64,000 bases of DNA from Intrasporangiaceae bacterium URHB0013 (lineage in GTDB: Bacteria; Actinomycetota; Actinomycetes; Actinomycetales; Dermatophilaceae), in the NCBI GenBank assembly GCA_000620545.1, contig JIBA01000014.1:124001-188000 (forward strand). Direction: 5' to 3'. Below, piece after piece: positions 29,359 through 38,374 of this stretch. Below the pieces are notes generated by a model. That model made no database searches and was not told where the DNA came from. It saw only the letters and a program-made list of their open reading frames with translations. Positions within the stretch are counted from its first letter, which is position 1, and each line of letters opens with the position of its first letter. The position numbers and the translations under genes were made by a program.

Positions 29359-30309
29359 TCAGGTCCTCGCTCCGGACGCGGCGAAGACCACCTTGGCCCG
29401 TGCCGTCGTCCGTGTCTCGTCGAGCACGGCGACGAGACGCCCGCCGGGGTCGATCGCGGCCACGGCCTCGGCACCGTTCACGGCGCTCGGGATGCGCTGC
29501 CCGTACCCCAGGGCCGCGGCCTCCTCTGCCGTCACCTCGTGCACGGGCAGCTGCGCCCGGGCCGCCTCGGCGAGCGGCAGCAGCCGGATGGCGTCCGGCC
29601 CGTCGGCCTCGGAGGTGGCCGTGAGGTCGTCGAGCGAGACCGCGGCGTCGAGCGTGAAGCGGCCCACCCGCGTACGCCGGAGCGTCGTCAGGTGCCCACC
29701 GACACCCAGGGCCTCACCGAGGTCGCGGGCGAGCGCGCGGACATAGGTGCCGGACGACACATCCACCTCGACCTCGACGTCGACGACGTCGACCGCGGGC
29801 CCGACCTCCACGGTCTGGGTGCCGGGCCGCACCGAGAGCACGTCGAAGCGGCTCACCGTGACCGGTCGAGCCGGCAACTCCACCGTGTCGCCCTGGCGCA
29901 CCCGGGTGTAGCTGCGCACTCCCTTGACCTTGATGGCGCTGACCGCGCTCGGCACCTGCTGGATCTCGCCGGTCAGGGCCGCGACGGCGGCGGGCAGGGC
30001 TGCCTCGAGCGCCGGGACGTCGTCCACCCCGAGCGCCTGGATGGTCTCACCCTCCGCGTCGTCGGTGAGGGTCGCCATGCCGAGACGGATCGTGGCGGCA
30101 TACGACTTGTCACACCCGACGAGGAAGGTCAGCAGCTTCGTGCCCCGCTCGACGCCGAGCACGAGCACGCCGGTCGCCATCGGGTCGAGCGTGCCGGCGT
30201 GACCGACGCGCCGGGTGCCGCAGAGCCGTCGGGCGCGTGCCACGACGTCATGGCTCGTCCATCCGGCCGGCTTGTCGACGACGAGCAGGCCACCCGAGCG
30301 GTCGGTCAT
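29359..30309 (-). CDS. truB: tRNA pseudouridine(55) synthase
   Basis: TruB converts uridine 55 of tRNA to pseudouridine. The 316-residue protein begins LLVVDKPAGWTSHDVV and has the catalytic motif GHAGTLDPMATGVL with the active-site aspartate. It also has KSYAATIRLGMAT and the KGVRSYTRVRQGD insert. The C-terminal domain ends near the ribF start. Start ATG 30309 overlaps rbfA by ATGA. Confidence 0.96.
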   Translation of the reverse strand: MTDRSGGLLVVDKPAGWTSHDVVARARRLCGTRRVGHAGTLDPMATGVLVLGVERGTKLLTFLVGCDKSYAATIRLGMATLTDDAEGETIQALGVDDVPALEAALPAAVAALTGEIQQVPSAVSAIKVKGVRSYTRVRQGDTVELPARPVTVSRFDVLSVRPGTQTVEVGPAVDVVDVEVEVDVSSGTYVRALARDLGEALGVGGHLTTLRRTRVGRFTLDAAVSLDDLTATSEADGPDAIRLLPLAEAARAQLPVHEVTAEEAAALGYGQRIPSAVNGAEAVAAIDPGGRLVAVLDETRTTARAKVVFAASGART

Positions 30310-30824
30310 CGGGCGTCGACGTCCGCGTCCACCTCGGCGTCCACGGTGCCGTCGCCGGCCTGGTCGCCGACATCCACGCCGTCGTCGCCCTCGTCCTCGG
30401 AGCGGTCGACCGGCTTGCGGTAGGGGTCCGGATCGCCGGCGGGCTTGGCATTCGCGGCCGCCCGTGCCAGCTCCTCGTCCCGGGCCCGCGTCTGGGCCAC
30501 GAGGTCCTCGAGGTGGGCGGCACCCTCGGGCAGTGCGTCGGCGATGAACTCGATCGATGGCGTCAGACGGATGCCGATGCCCTTGCCGACGGCCGAACGG
30601 ATGCGGCCCTTGTTGGCCTCGAGCACCTCGGCCGTGGCCTGTCGGTCCTCGTTGCTGCCGAAGACGGTGTAGAAGACCGAGGCCTGCTGCAGGTCACCCG
30701 TCACGCGGGCGTCGGTGATGGTGACGAACCCGAGGCGTTCGTCCTTGAGCCGGAACTCGAGGTACTCGGCGACGATGACCTTGATCCGGTCGGCGATCTT
30801 GCGGGCGCGGGCGGGGTCAGCCAT
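30306..30824 (-). CDS. rbfA: 30S ribosome-binding factor A
   Basis: RbfA helps process the 16S rRNA 5' end and mature the small subunit, especially in the cold. The 172-residue protein has the KH-like fold core: RKIADRIKVIVAEYLEF, RLGFVTITDARVTGDLQQAS and IRLTPSIEFIAD. A long acidic/proline C-terminal tail of about 50 residues (EDEGDDGVDVGDQ...) is characteristic of actinobacterial versions. The start has AGAGGT upstream. A TAGGGT hexamer at 30888-30893 (minus strand) is a possible -10 box, so this unit may be transcribed independently of infB. Confidence 0.95.
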   Translation of the reverse strand: MADPARARKIADRIKVIVAEYLEFRLKDERLGFVTITDARVTGDLQQASVFYTVFGSNEDRQATAEVLEANKGRIRSAVGKGIGIRLTPSIEFIADALPEGAAHLEDLVAQTRARDEELARAAANAKPAGDPDPYRKPVDRSEDEGDDGVDVGDQAGDGTVDAEVDADVDAR

Positions 30825-30958
30825 GGCTACCTCTGCTTTCGTGTGTCGTGCGGTCGGACCGGTCCGGGCTGGGCCGACGTGGTGAACACCCTAGTAGGGG
30901 GCCCGGAGCCCCGCGCACTGCCACCCGGGCGTCAGCGGGTCGGGTGCACCCGCAGACG

Positions 30959-30996
30959 CCGCCGGCGCCGACCCCTGTGGGGGCCGGCGCCGGCGG
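30959..30996 (-). terminator. GC-rich terminator hairpin of infB
   Basis: A 12-bp stem based on CCGCCGGCGCC and its complement, one mismatch, then a 4-bp inner stem and a TGTG loop. It begins 12 nt after the infB stop; no U-tract. Confidence 0.7.
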
Positions 30997-31007
30997 TGCA
31001 GCCGCGC

Positions 31008-33941
31008 TCAGGCGCGCGGCTTCTCGCGCATCTCGAACGTCTCGATGACGTCGTCGATCTCGATGTTGTTGAAGTTGCCGAGGTTGATGCCGCACTCGAA
31101 GCCCTCGCGGACCTCGGTGACGTCGTCCTTGAAGCGACGCAGACCCGTGATCTCGATGCCCTCGCCGATGACGGTGCCGTCGCGGATGATCCGCGCACGG
31201 GTCCCGCGCCTGATCTCGCCGGAGCGCACGAGCGAACCCGCGACGTTGCCGAACTTGCTCGACTTGAAGACCTCGCGGACCTCGGCCGTGCCCAGCTGGA
31301 CCTCTTCGTACTCCGGCTTGAGCATGCCCTTGAGCGCTGCCTCGACGTCGTCGATCGCCTGGTAGATGACCGAGTAGAAGCGCATGTCGACGCCCTCCCG
31401 GTCGGCCAGCTCGGCGACACGCTCCGCAGGGCGGACGTTGAAGCCGATGATGATCGCGTTGTCGACCGTCGCGAGGTTGACGTCGTTCTGCGTGATCGCA
31501 CCGACACCGCGGTGGATGATCCGCAGGTCGACCTCGTCGCCCACGTCGATCTTGAGCAGTGCGTCCTCGAGCGCCTCGACCGAACCCGACACGTCACCCT
31601 TGAGGATGAGGTTGAGGGTGTCGACCTTGCCCGCCGCGAGAGCCTCGTTGAGGTCCTCGAGGGAGATGCGCTTGCGACGCTTGGCCAGCGACGCGGCACG
31701 GGTTGCCGCCTCACGACGCTCGGCGATCTGGCGGGCCGTGCGGTCGTCGGGAGCCACGAGGAACGTGTCACCGGCGCCGGGGACCGAGGTCAGACCGAGG
31801 ACCATGACCGGACGCGAGGGACCGGCCTGCTCGACGTTGTTGCCGTGCTCGTCGAGCATGGCACGCACTCGGCCGTAGCCGCTGCCGGCGACGATCGAGT
31901 CGCCGACGCTCAGCGTTCCCGACTGGACGAGGACGGTCGCGACCGGGCCGCGGCCCTTGTCGAGGTGCGCCTCGATGGCCACACCGCGCGCGTCCTTGTC
32001 GGGGTTGGCCCGCAGGTCGAGCGCCGCGTCGGCGGTGAGCAGGACGGCCTCGAGGAGCCCGTCGATGTTCGTGCCGTTGCGGGCCGAGACGTCGACGAAC
32101 ATCGTGTCGCCGCCGTACTCCTCCGCGATGAGGTTGTACTCGGTCAGCTGCTGGCGGATCTTGGCCGGGTTGGCGTCCGGCTTGTCGATCTTGTTGACCG
32201 CCACGACGATCGGCACGTTGGCTGCCTGCGCGTGGTTGAGCGCCTCGATGGTCTGCGGCATGACGCCGTCGTCGGCGGCCACGACGAGGATCGCGATGTC
32301 CGTCACCGATGCACCACGAGCACGCATGGCCGTGAAGGCCTCGTGACCCGGGGTGTCGATGAAGGTGATGGCGCGCTTCTCGCCCTCGTGCGTCGTGGCG
32401 ACCTGGTAGGCACCGATGTGCTGGGTGATGCCACCGGCCTCGCCCTCGGCGACCTCCTCCGAGCGGATCGCGTCGAGGAGCTTCGTCTTGCCGTGGTCGA
32501 CGTGACCCATCACGGTCACGACCGGCGGACGCGCCTCGAGGTCCTCGTCCTCCTCGGCCTCGAGCTCGGCGTCGAGGTCGATGTTGAACGAGCCGAGCAG
32601 CTCGCGCTCCTCGTCCTCGGGCGACACGACCTCGATCTCGTAGCCGAGCTCGGCGCCGAGCACCTTGAAGGTCTCCTCGTCGAGGGACTGCGTGGCCGTG
32701 GCCATCTCACCGAGGTGGAACAGCACCGTGACGAGCGACGCCGGGTTGGCGTTGATCTTGTCGGCGAAGTCGGTCAGCGAGGATCCGCGGCGGACGCGGA
32801 TGGTCGTCTTGCCGTCACCACGGGGGACGGTGACGCCACCCAGGCTCGGGGCCTGCATCTGCTCGAACTCCTGGCGCTTCGCGCGCTTGGACTTGCGGCC
32901 TCGAACCGGACGACCGCCACCGCGACCGAAGGCACCAGCCGTCGAGCCACGACCGCCGCCACCACCGCGCGGACCGCCGAACCCACCGCGGCCGGGACCA
33001 CCGGGGGCGCCACCGGGGCCGCCACCGAAGCCACCACGGCCGGCGCCGGCTCCGCCGGGACCACCACGGCCCGGGCCACCGGCCGGGCGCTGGCCCGGAC
33101 GGCCGACGGTGCTGCGCTCCGGCATCATGCCGGGGCTGGGACGCGGACCACCGGGACGCGGGGCGCCACCGGGAGCGGGACGACCGCCCGCGGCGGGACC
33201 ACCGGGACGCGGGGCGCCACCGGGACCACCGGGACGCTGACCGCCCTGAGCACCCGGGCCACCCTGGCCGCCCTGGCGCTGCTGCGGACGGGGCATGCCC
33301 TGGCTGGGGCTGAACGGGTTGTTGCCGGGACGTGGGCCGGCGTCGCCACCGGGGCGCGGGGCACGGGACTGTCCCATGCCCTGGCTCGGGGCGAACGGGT
33401 TGTTGCCCGGACGCGGCTGACCCGGACGGGGTGCCGGACGGGGGGAGGCCGGGACACCGGAGGTCTGCTGACCGCCGTCACGGCTGGACTGGACCCGCGC
33501 CGGAGCCGACGCCGCGGGAGCGGCGGGGGCCGGAGCCGACGGGGCCGGGGCCCTCGGTGCCGGGGCGGCGGGTGCCGGAGCTGCCGTGGTGGGCGCCGGA
33601 GCGGCCTCACGGGCAGCAGGTGCTGCGGGGGCAGCCGGGGCCGGAGCCGCCGGTGCTGCGGCTGCAGGGGCTGCCGGCGCGGGGGCCGACGGCGCCGGAG
33701 CAGCCTTCTGGGGCGCGGCCGGAACCGCGCTCGTGGTGGCGGCCTTCGGGGCCGCCGGCTTCTTGTCGCCGACCGACGAGCCTTCCCGGGGGAAGGTCTC
33801 GATGATCTTGCGGACGACGGGGGGCTCGATGGTCGACGACGCCGACCGGACGAACTCTCCCTGGCTCTTCAAGTGTGCGAGCAGTGTCTTGCTCTCGACT
33901 CCGAGCTCTTTCGCGAGCTCGTAGACCCGGACCTTAGCCAC
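31008..33941 (-). CDS. infB: Translation initiation factor IF-2
   Basis: IF-2 is the GTPase that places initiator tRNA on the 30S subunit. In the 977-residue protein, residues 1-55 are the IF2-N helical domain ([20 protein letters not shown]). Residues ~60-340 form an extreme Ala/Pro then Gly/Arg-rich linker, with a duplicated NPF(A/S)PSQGM segment. The GTPase domain carries [10 protein letters not shown] (G1, near 477), DTPGHE (G3) and NKID (G4). Beta-barrel domains IF2 II-IV complete the protein. GTG 33941 follows AGGAG by 4 nt. Unusually, no DUF503 gene separates it from rbfA. Confidence 0.97.
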   Translation of the reverse strand: MAKVRVYELAKELGVESKTLLAHLKSQGEFVRSASSTIEPPVVRKIIETFPREGSSVGDKKPAAPKAATTSAVPAAPQKAAPAPSAPAPAAPAAAAPAAPAPAAPAAPAAREAAPAPTTAAPAPAAPAPRAPAPSAPAPAAPAASAPARVQSSRDGGQQTSGVPASPRPAPRPGQPRPGNNPFAPSQGMGQSRAPRPGGDAGPRPGNNPFSPSQGMPRPQQRQGGQGGPGAQGGQRPGGPGGAPRPGGPAAGGRPAPGGAPRPGGPRPSPGMMPERSTVGRPGQRPAGGPGRGGPGGAGAGRGGFGGGPGGAPGGPGRGGFGGPRGGGGGRGSTAGAFGRGGGRPVRGRKSKRAKRQEFEQMQAPSLGGVTVPRGDGKTTIRVRRGSSLTDFADKINANPASLVTVLFHLGEMATATQSLDEETFKVLGAELGYEIEVVSPEDEERELLGSFNIDLDAELEAEEDEDLEARPPVVTVMGHVDHGKTKLLDAIRSEEVAEGEAGGITQHIGAYQVATTHEGEKRAITFIDTPGHEAFTAMRARGASVTDIAILVVAADDGVMPQTIEALNHAQAANVPIVVAVNKIDKPDANPAKIRQQLTEYNLIAEEYGGDTMFVDVSARNGTNIDGLLEAVLLTADAALDLRANPDKDARGVAIEAHLDKGRGPVATVLVQSGTLSVGDSIVAGSGYGRVRAMLDEHGNNVEQAGPSRPVMVLGLTSVPGAGDTFLVAPDDRTARQIAERREAATRAASLAKRRKRISLEDLNEALAAGKVDTLNLILKGDVSGSVEALEDALLKIDVGDEVDLRIIHRGVGAITQNDVNLATVDNAIIIGFNVRPAERVAELADREGVDMRFYSVIYQAIDDVEAALKGMLKPEYEEVQLGTAEVREVFKSSKFGNVAGSLVRSGEIRRGTRARIIRDGTVIGEGIEITGLRRFKDDVTEVREGFECGINLGNFNNIEIDDVIETFEMREKPRA

Positions 33942-33947
33942 ATCTCT

Positions 33948-33973
33948 CCTGTTCCTGGTCCGGCCTGAACAGG
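33948..33973 (-). promoter_or_regulatory. Hairpin overlapping the infB ribosome-binding site
   Basis: CCTGTTC and GAACAGG form a 7-bp stem around an 11-nt loop. The downstream arm on the minus strand contains the AGG of the infB Shine-Dalgarno (33946-33950), so folding would hide part of it. Confidence 0.4.
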
Positions 33974-34120
33974 AAGTGGCCGAACCGTGGGTTATTGCTG
34001 GGGCTTGCTCATCGCTGAGTACTCATCGGGTGCTCATAGCGTTTCAACCCGCCTTGTGGTTCGTTGACTGATCTCTGACTGATCCCGTGCAGTCCCATCG
34101 GGGGGCGGCACCGGTGCGTG

Positions 34121-34426
34121 CTACTCGTGCTGGACTCCGAGGTGTCGTGCCACCGCGCTCACGTCGAGCGCGGCCCGCAGTCGCAGGGCACGTCCGAACG
34201 CCTTGCGGCGCACTGCCAGCTCGAAGCAGTCCGGCGTCGGGTGCAACCACGCACCACGTCCCGGCATCCGGTGTCTCGGGTCGGGCCGGAGCATGACCGG
34301 GGAGGTGTCCCCGGCGTCTCCGTCCGTCGCCGCGACCACTCGCAGCAGGGCTGACCAGCTATCCGTTCCTCGACATCCCACACACGTGCGGGACGGCTCA
34401 GCACGGAGTCCAGTCCGGTCGGCCAC
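34121..34426 (-). CDS. ylxR: YlxR/DUF448 RNA-binding protein
   Basis: The 101-residue protein contains the YlxR signature [20 protein letters not shown] followed by [27 protein letters not shown]. This small basic RNA-binding protein is encoded between nusA and infB in most Gram-positive bacteria. The start is not certain: GTG 34426 is preceded by TAGACT with a 5-nt spacer and no Shine-Dalgarno; TTG 34432 is also possible. It lies 59 nt after nusA and 179 nt before infB. Confidence 0.85.
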   Translation of the reverse strand: MADRTGLRAEPSRTCVGCRGTDSWSALLRVVAATDGDAGDTSPVMLRPDPRHRMPGRGAWLHPTPDCFELAVRRKAFGRALRLRAALDVSAVARHLGVQHE

Positions 34427-34485
34427 AGACAAGTCTACCGCGTTCGCGCCGCGCCCCGCTCCACGGGGTGCGGCGGACCCGCTGC

Positions 34486-35541
34486 TCAGACGCCGTCGGG
34501 CGCGACGTCGGCACCACCACCGGGTGCACGAGAGACGTCGGCGGCCTCCGTGTCGGGGCGGATGTCGATGCGCCAGCCGGTGAGCTTGGCAGCGAGGCGG
34601 GCGTTCTGGCCCTCCTTGCCGATCGCGAGGCTCAGCTGGTAGTCCGGGACAATGACCCGGGCTGTCCGGGCCGAGGCGTCGACGATCTCCACCGACTGCA
34701 CCCGGGCCGGCGACAGCGCGGCCGCGACGAACCTGGCCGGGTCGTCGGCGTAGTCGACGATGTCGATCTTCTCGCCGCGCAGCTCGGTCATGACGGCGCG
34801 GACCCGGGCGCCCATCGGGCCGATGCAGGCACCCTTGGCGTTGACGCCGGAGACCCGGCTGTGGACCGCGATCTTCGTGCGGTGCCCGGCCTCTCGGGCC
34901 AGGGCCGCGATCTCGACGGTGCCATCGGCGATCTCGGGCACCTCGAACTTGAAGAGCGTGCGCACGAGGTTGGGGTGGGTCCGGCTCAGACCGACCTGAG
35001 GACCCTTGGGACCTCGCTTGACGCTGACGACGAAGCACCGCAGGCGCTCGCCGTGCACGTAGCGCTCGCCCGGGACCTGCTCCGCGAGGGGAAGGATGCC
35101 CTCGACCGTGCCGAAGTCGACGAGGACGTTCCGGGGGTCCTGGCTCTGCTGGATGATGCCCGAGATGACGTCGCCCTCGCGGCCCTTGAAGTCGCCGAGG
35201 ATCGCCTCGTCCTCGAGGTCGCGGAGCCGCTGGACGATGACCTGACGGGCCGTGGAGGCGGCGATGCGCCCGAAGCCCACCGGCGTGTCGTCGAACTCGG
35301 GGCCGGGCTCGTCGCGCTGCGGGCGCTCCCCCTCCTCGGCCGGCAGCAGGTCGCCCTCTTCGCGTGCCCAGACGATGACGTGGCCGGTCTTGCGGTCCAG
35401 CTCGACCCGGGCGATGCGCTGGCTGCCGTCGGTGCGGTGGTAGGCGACGAGGAGCGCCTGCTCGATGGCCGGGATGAGCACGTCGAGGCTGATGTCGCGC
35501 TCCCGCTCCAGGGCGCGCAGGGCTGCGAGGTCGATGTCCAT
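34486..35541 (-). CDS. nusA: Transcription termination/antitermination factor NusA
   Basis: NusA binds RNA polymerase and nascent RNA, promotes pausing and works in rRNA antitermination. The 351-residue protein has the N-terminal polymerase-binding domain ([20 protein letters not shown]), an S1 domain ([40 protein letters not shown]) and two KH domains ([18 protein letters not shown] and [20 protein letters not shown]). It lacks the C-terminal acidic repeats of enterobacterial NusA, as in other actinobacteria. Its ATG overlaps the rimP stop by one base. Confidence 0.97.
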   Translation of the reverse strand: MDIDLAALRALERERDISLDVLIPAIEQALLVAYHRTDGSQRIARVELDRKTGHVIVWAREEGDLLPAEEGERPQRDEPGPEFDDTPVGFGRIAASTARQVIVQRLRDLEDEAILGDFKGREGDVISGIIQQSQDPRNVLVDFGTVEGILPLAEQVPGERYVHGERLRCFVVSVKRGPKGPQVGLSRTHPNLVRTLFKFEVPEIADGTVEIAALAREAGHRTKIAVHSRVSGVNAKGACIGPMGARVRAVMTELRGEKIDIVDYADDPARFVAAALSPARVQSVEIVDASARTARVIVPDYQLSLAIGKEGQNARLAAKLTGWRIDIRPDTEAADVSRAPGGGADVAPDGV

Positions 35542-36143
35542 CAGTGGTCCCCTTCCAGGGCGGACGTCTCGTCCGAGTCGTGGGTGTCGTCTGGGGCGTC
35601 GTCAGGCGCGTCGTCGACGGCATCGTCGGCCGTGGTCCCGGGGCGCTTGAACTCGACCTGCACGGTGCCACGCTGGACGCTGTCGAGGGCGAGCGTCACG
35701 TGGCGTGCCGGGACCTTCTTCGTGGCCGGGATCTCGAGGGTGAGGGAGTCGGAGCCCACCTCAGTGAGCCTCCCCGTGTCGGTGCCGTTCTGGTGGACGA
35801 CCTCGACGAGGCGTCCCACCTGACGGCGCAGCTGGTCCCGCGAGGCCAGCGGTCGGCCCACCCCGGGCGAGGACACCTCCAGGACGTACGGTGACTGCCC
35901 CATGACGTCGCTGGCGTCGAGCTCGTCGCTCACGGCACGCGTGGCGTCGGCGACCGCGTCCAGCGACAGCGGGGGGACGGCGCTCGCCGTGTCGTCGACG
36001 TCGAGGTCACTGATGTCGCAGTCGACGAGAACGCGCACCATTCGCCGCTTCCCGGCGGGAGACACGGAGACGTCCTCGACGACGAGCCCGAGGGGCGCGA
36101 GCACCGGCTCGAGCGTCGCTCTGATCTCCTGGGCCGTGCTCAT
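35541..36143 (-). CDS. rimP: Ribosome maturation factor RimP
   Basis: RimP assists 30S assembly around protein S12. The 200-residue protein has the two-domain fold with [34 protein letters not shown] and [20 protein letters not shown]. An acidic tail rich in aspartate ([18 protein letters not shown]) ends it. ATG 36143 has a perfect AGGAGG 9 nt upstream, ruling out the longer frame to 36257. It is the first gene of the rimP-nusA-ylxR unit. Confidence 0.95.
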   Translation of the reverse strand: MSTAQEIRATLEPVLAPLGLVVEDVSVSPAGKRRMVRVLVDCDISDLDVDDTASAVPPLSLDAVADATRAVSDELDASDVMGQSPYVLEVSSPGVGRPLASRDQLRRQVGRLVEVVHQNGTDTGRLTEVGSDSLTLEIPATKKVPARHVTLALDSVQRGTVQVEFKRPGTTADDAVDDAPDDAPDDTHDSDETSALEGDH

Positions 36144-36263
36144 CAGTCGACGCCTCCTGCTCTTCTCGAATGTCCGGCGCCGACGCCCCGAAGGGGGCGC
36201 GCGGCACCGCCTGCACACCACTCTATCGGCGCCGGGGCTCGTCGCTGACCGCCACACGCGTGC

Positions 36264-36269
36264 GAAGAT
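36264..36269 (+). promoter_or_regulatory. Possible -10 box of the DUF4439 gene
   Basis: GAAGAT sits 6 nt before ATG 36276; no Shine-Dalgarno is present. Confidence 0.35.
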
Positions 36270-36275
36270 CTCGGC

Positions 36276-37295
36276 ATGGACGGCGACACCCGTGGGCTCG
36301 GGTCACGGGTGATGGATGGCCTCGGCCGTCCCCCGCGCCGCCTCTTCGTGCTCGGCGGTGGCGCCGCGGTCCTCGCCCTGCTCCTCGACCGCGGGCTTCG
36401 GCTGGACGCTCCGCCGCCGCCCCCACCTGTGCCCACCCGACGTCCCGCGCCCGACGAGGCCCTGCTCCTCTCGGCGGTGGCCGACCTCGACCGGGTCGTC
36501 GCGGCCGAGACGTCGGTGCTCGCAGGCGACGAGGGCGGCGCCCTGGTCCGTCGACTGCGCACCGTCAACCGCGAGCAGCTGCGCGTGCTGCGCGGGCGCC
36601 TGACGAACGCCGGCGTCCCGACCTCCGTCATCGACGCCGCCGTGGCCGCGGGTCCGGTGCCCCCGGCCGGCGCCACCGGCACGGGCACGCCCACACCGGC
36701 GCCCTCCGGCGCCACCTCGGCGCCCGACAACCCCGACGAGCCCGTTCGCACCCGCAGGGCGCTCGCTGCCCTGCTCGACTCGCTCGGGCCCGACGACTGG
36801 GCGGCCCTGACGACGGCGACCGCGAGCACGCGCGAGCTGCTCGCGGCGGCCTACGCCCAGCGCCTCGCGGGCGCCGCGCTCCTCGGGCGGGAGGTCGCCA
36901 CGTCGTCGCCCAGCCCAGCCCGGCCCGAGATCGCCGCGCGCACCCAGCCCCTCGTGTACGCCTTCGAGGTCATCGCGGCGCAGAGCTCGGGCGACCAGCG
37001 GCAGGCCGCCGAGGAGACGCTCGCAGCACTGGTGCGGCTGGACGTCGCCCTGTCCGGCACGACCTCGACGATGCCCGCGGGCTGGGCGCTGCCCTACGCC
37101 GTGACGACGCCGGCGGCTGCCCGGCGGCTGGCGACCGAGACGCTGTCCTCTGCCGTCGAGGCGGGGGCCGAGGTGGCGGGCCCGCAGCCGAGCGCAGCCT
37201 CCCTCGAGGACGTCGCGCGCTGGGTGGCCGATGTCCAGGCACTGGCCGTCGGCTGGGACGTGCCGATGACCGCCTTCCCCGGAGCGACCACATGA
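36276..37295 (+). CDS. DUF4439 ferritin-like protein with N-terminal membrane anchor
   Basis: The 339-residue protein has a single hydrophobic segment near residues 22-42 (RRLFVLGGGAAVLALLLD) followed by a proline-rich stretch, so it is anchored or exported. Residues ~55-130 are helical. After a Thr/Pro/Ala-rich linker, residues ~160-335 (TRRALAALLDSLGPDDWAAL, ARTQPLVYAFEVIAAQSSGD) match DUF4439, a ferritin-like four-helix bundle found divergent from rimP in many actinobacteria. No complete di-iron EXXH pairs are obvious to me. It overlaps the following kinase gene by ATGA. Confidence 0.8.
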   Translation: MDGDTRGLGSRVMDGLGRPPRRLFVLGGGAAVLALLLDRGLRLDAPPPPPPVPTRRPAPDEALLLSAVADLDRVVAAETSVLAGDEGGALVRRLRTVNREQLRVLRGRLTNAGVPTSVIDAAVAAGPVPPAGATGTGTPTPAPSGATSAPDNPDEPVRTRRALAALLDSLGPDDWAALTTATASTRELLAAAYAQRLAGAALLGREVATSSPSPARPEIAARTQPLVYAFEVIAAQSSGDQRQAAEETLAALVRLDVALSGTTSTMPAGWALPYAVTTPAAARRLATETLSSAVEAGAEVAGPQPSAASLEDVARWVADVQALAVGWDVPMTAFPGATT

Positions 37296-38260
37296 GCTAC
37301 GACCCGATGTACGACCTCATCCCCGCACTCTTCGCCCACGAGGTGAGCGGCTACGAGCCCGACGGCTACCTCTCCGGGGAGGACTGGATCGACGCGCTCC
37401 CGAGACTCATCACGGACCTGCTCGCCGAGTGGGAGCTCGAGCCCATCGGACGCGCGACGAACGGCGTGTGCGCGGTGGCCATCCCGGTGCGGCTGCTGGG
37501 CTCGGGTCGTGACGTCGTCGGAGTGAGCGGCGAGGGCATCCTCAAGATCACCTGGCCCCACCCGGAGGCCGCCACCGAACACCTCGCCCTGCAGACGTGG
37601 AACGGCCACGGGGCGGTGCGGCTCGTCCGGGCCGACCCCGCGCGGTTCGCCATGCTCCTCGAGCGCCTGCACACCCGCGACCTCACCGCCGTCGACATCG
37701 ACGAGGCCTGCGGCGTCATCGGGGACCTGCTGGGGGTGCTGCGCCGACCGCCGCACCCGCGCGTCCCCAGCCTGACGGCATACGCCCTCCGCCAGTCGGA
37801 GGAGCTCCGGGCGGCGCCGGCCGTGCTCCCGCGACGCTACCTCGACCAGGCGTCGGCCCTCGCGACGGAGCTCGTCCAGCGGGCACCGGCCGAGGACCGG
37901 TTGCTGCACACCGACCTGCACTACACCAACGTGCTCTCCGCCTACCGCTCCCCGTGGCTCGCGATCGACCCCAAGCCGATGGCCGGCGACCCCGCCTTCG
38001 AGGTGGCACCGGCGCTGTGGAACCGGGCCGACGAGCTCGGGACGGGTTCGGAGGTGCGCTGGTCGCTGCGCCGACGACTCGAGATCATCTGCGAGCGCGC
38101 CGGGCTCGACGAGGGACGGGCCCGCGCGTGGACGATCGTCCGCGAGGCCGACAACGCGCTCGACGCCGCGGAGGGCCTCGCGAACGGCCCGGCCGACGAC
38201 GCCTGGGCGCACGACCGGATCAGCCTCGCCGTGACGATCATCAAGGCGATGAACGACTGA
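37292..38260 (+). CDS. Aminoglycoside/hydroxyurea-type antibiotic kinase-like protein
   Basis: The 322-residue protein has the phosphotransferase catalytic loop LLHTDLHYTNVL (HxDxxxxN) and a metal-binding WLAIDPKPMAGDPAFE. These are features of the APH/streptomycin 6-kinase and hydroxyurea kinase group, which phosphorylate small-molecule hydroxyls with ATP. Chromosomal copies in non-producers need not confer resistance; the natural substrate is unknown. ATG 37292 overlaps the DUF4439 stop, a coupling of two genes that have no evident common job. Confidence 0.85.
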   Translation: MSYDPMYDLIPALFAHEVSGYEPDGYLSGEDWIDALPRLITDLLAEWELEPIGRATNGVCAVAIPVRLLGSGRDVVGVSGEGILKITWPHPEAATEHLALQTWNGHGAVRLVRADPARFAMLLERLHTRDLTAVDIDEACGVIGDLLGVLRRPPHPRVPSLTAYALRQSEELRAAPAVLPRRYLDQASALATELVQRAPAEDRLLHTDLHYTNVLSAYRSPWLAIDPKPMAGDPAFEVAPALWNRADELGTGSEVRWSLRRRLEIICERAGLDEGRARAWTIVREADNALDAAEGLANGPADDAWAHDRISLAVTIIKAMND

Positions 38261-38270
38261 GCCGACCGGC

Positions 38271-38290
38271 CGTCGCCACCCGTGGCGACG
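38271..38290 (+). terminator. Hairpin after the APH-like gene
   Basis: Nine-base arms CGTCGCCAC/GTGGCGACG are separated by only CC, so the real loop is larger. It begins 10 nt after the stop at 38260. Confidence 0.55.
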
Positions 38291-38374
38291 CGCCGGATCA
38301 AATCGTTTCGACTCCGAGGTGCTTGAAGCCTTAACGTTGTCGCGCTCCCCGCCCCGTTGTCGAAAGGCACTCGC

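Noticed and set aside
30237-33968. A 1243-codon open frame on the plus strand
   Set aside because: Antisense to infB and rbfA; the product is compositionally biased and without any domain.
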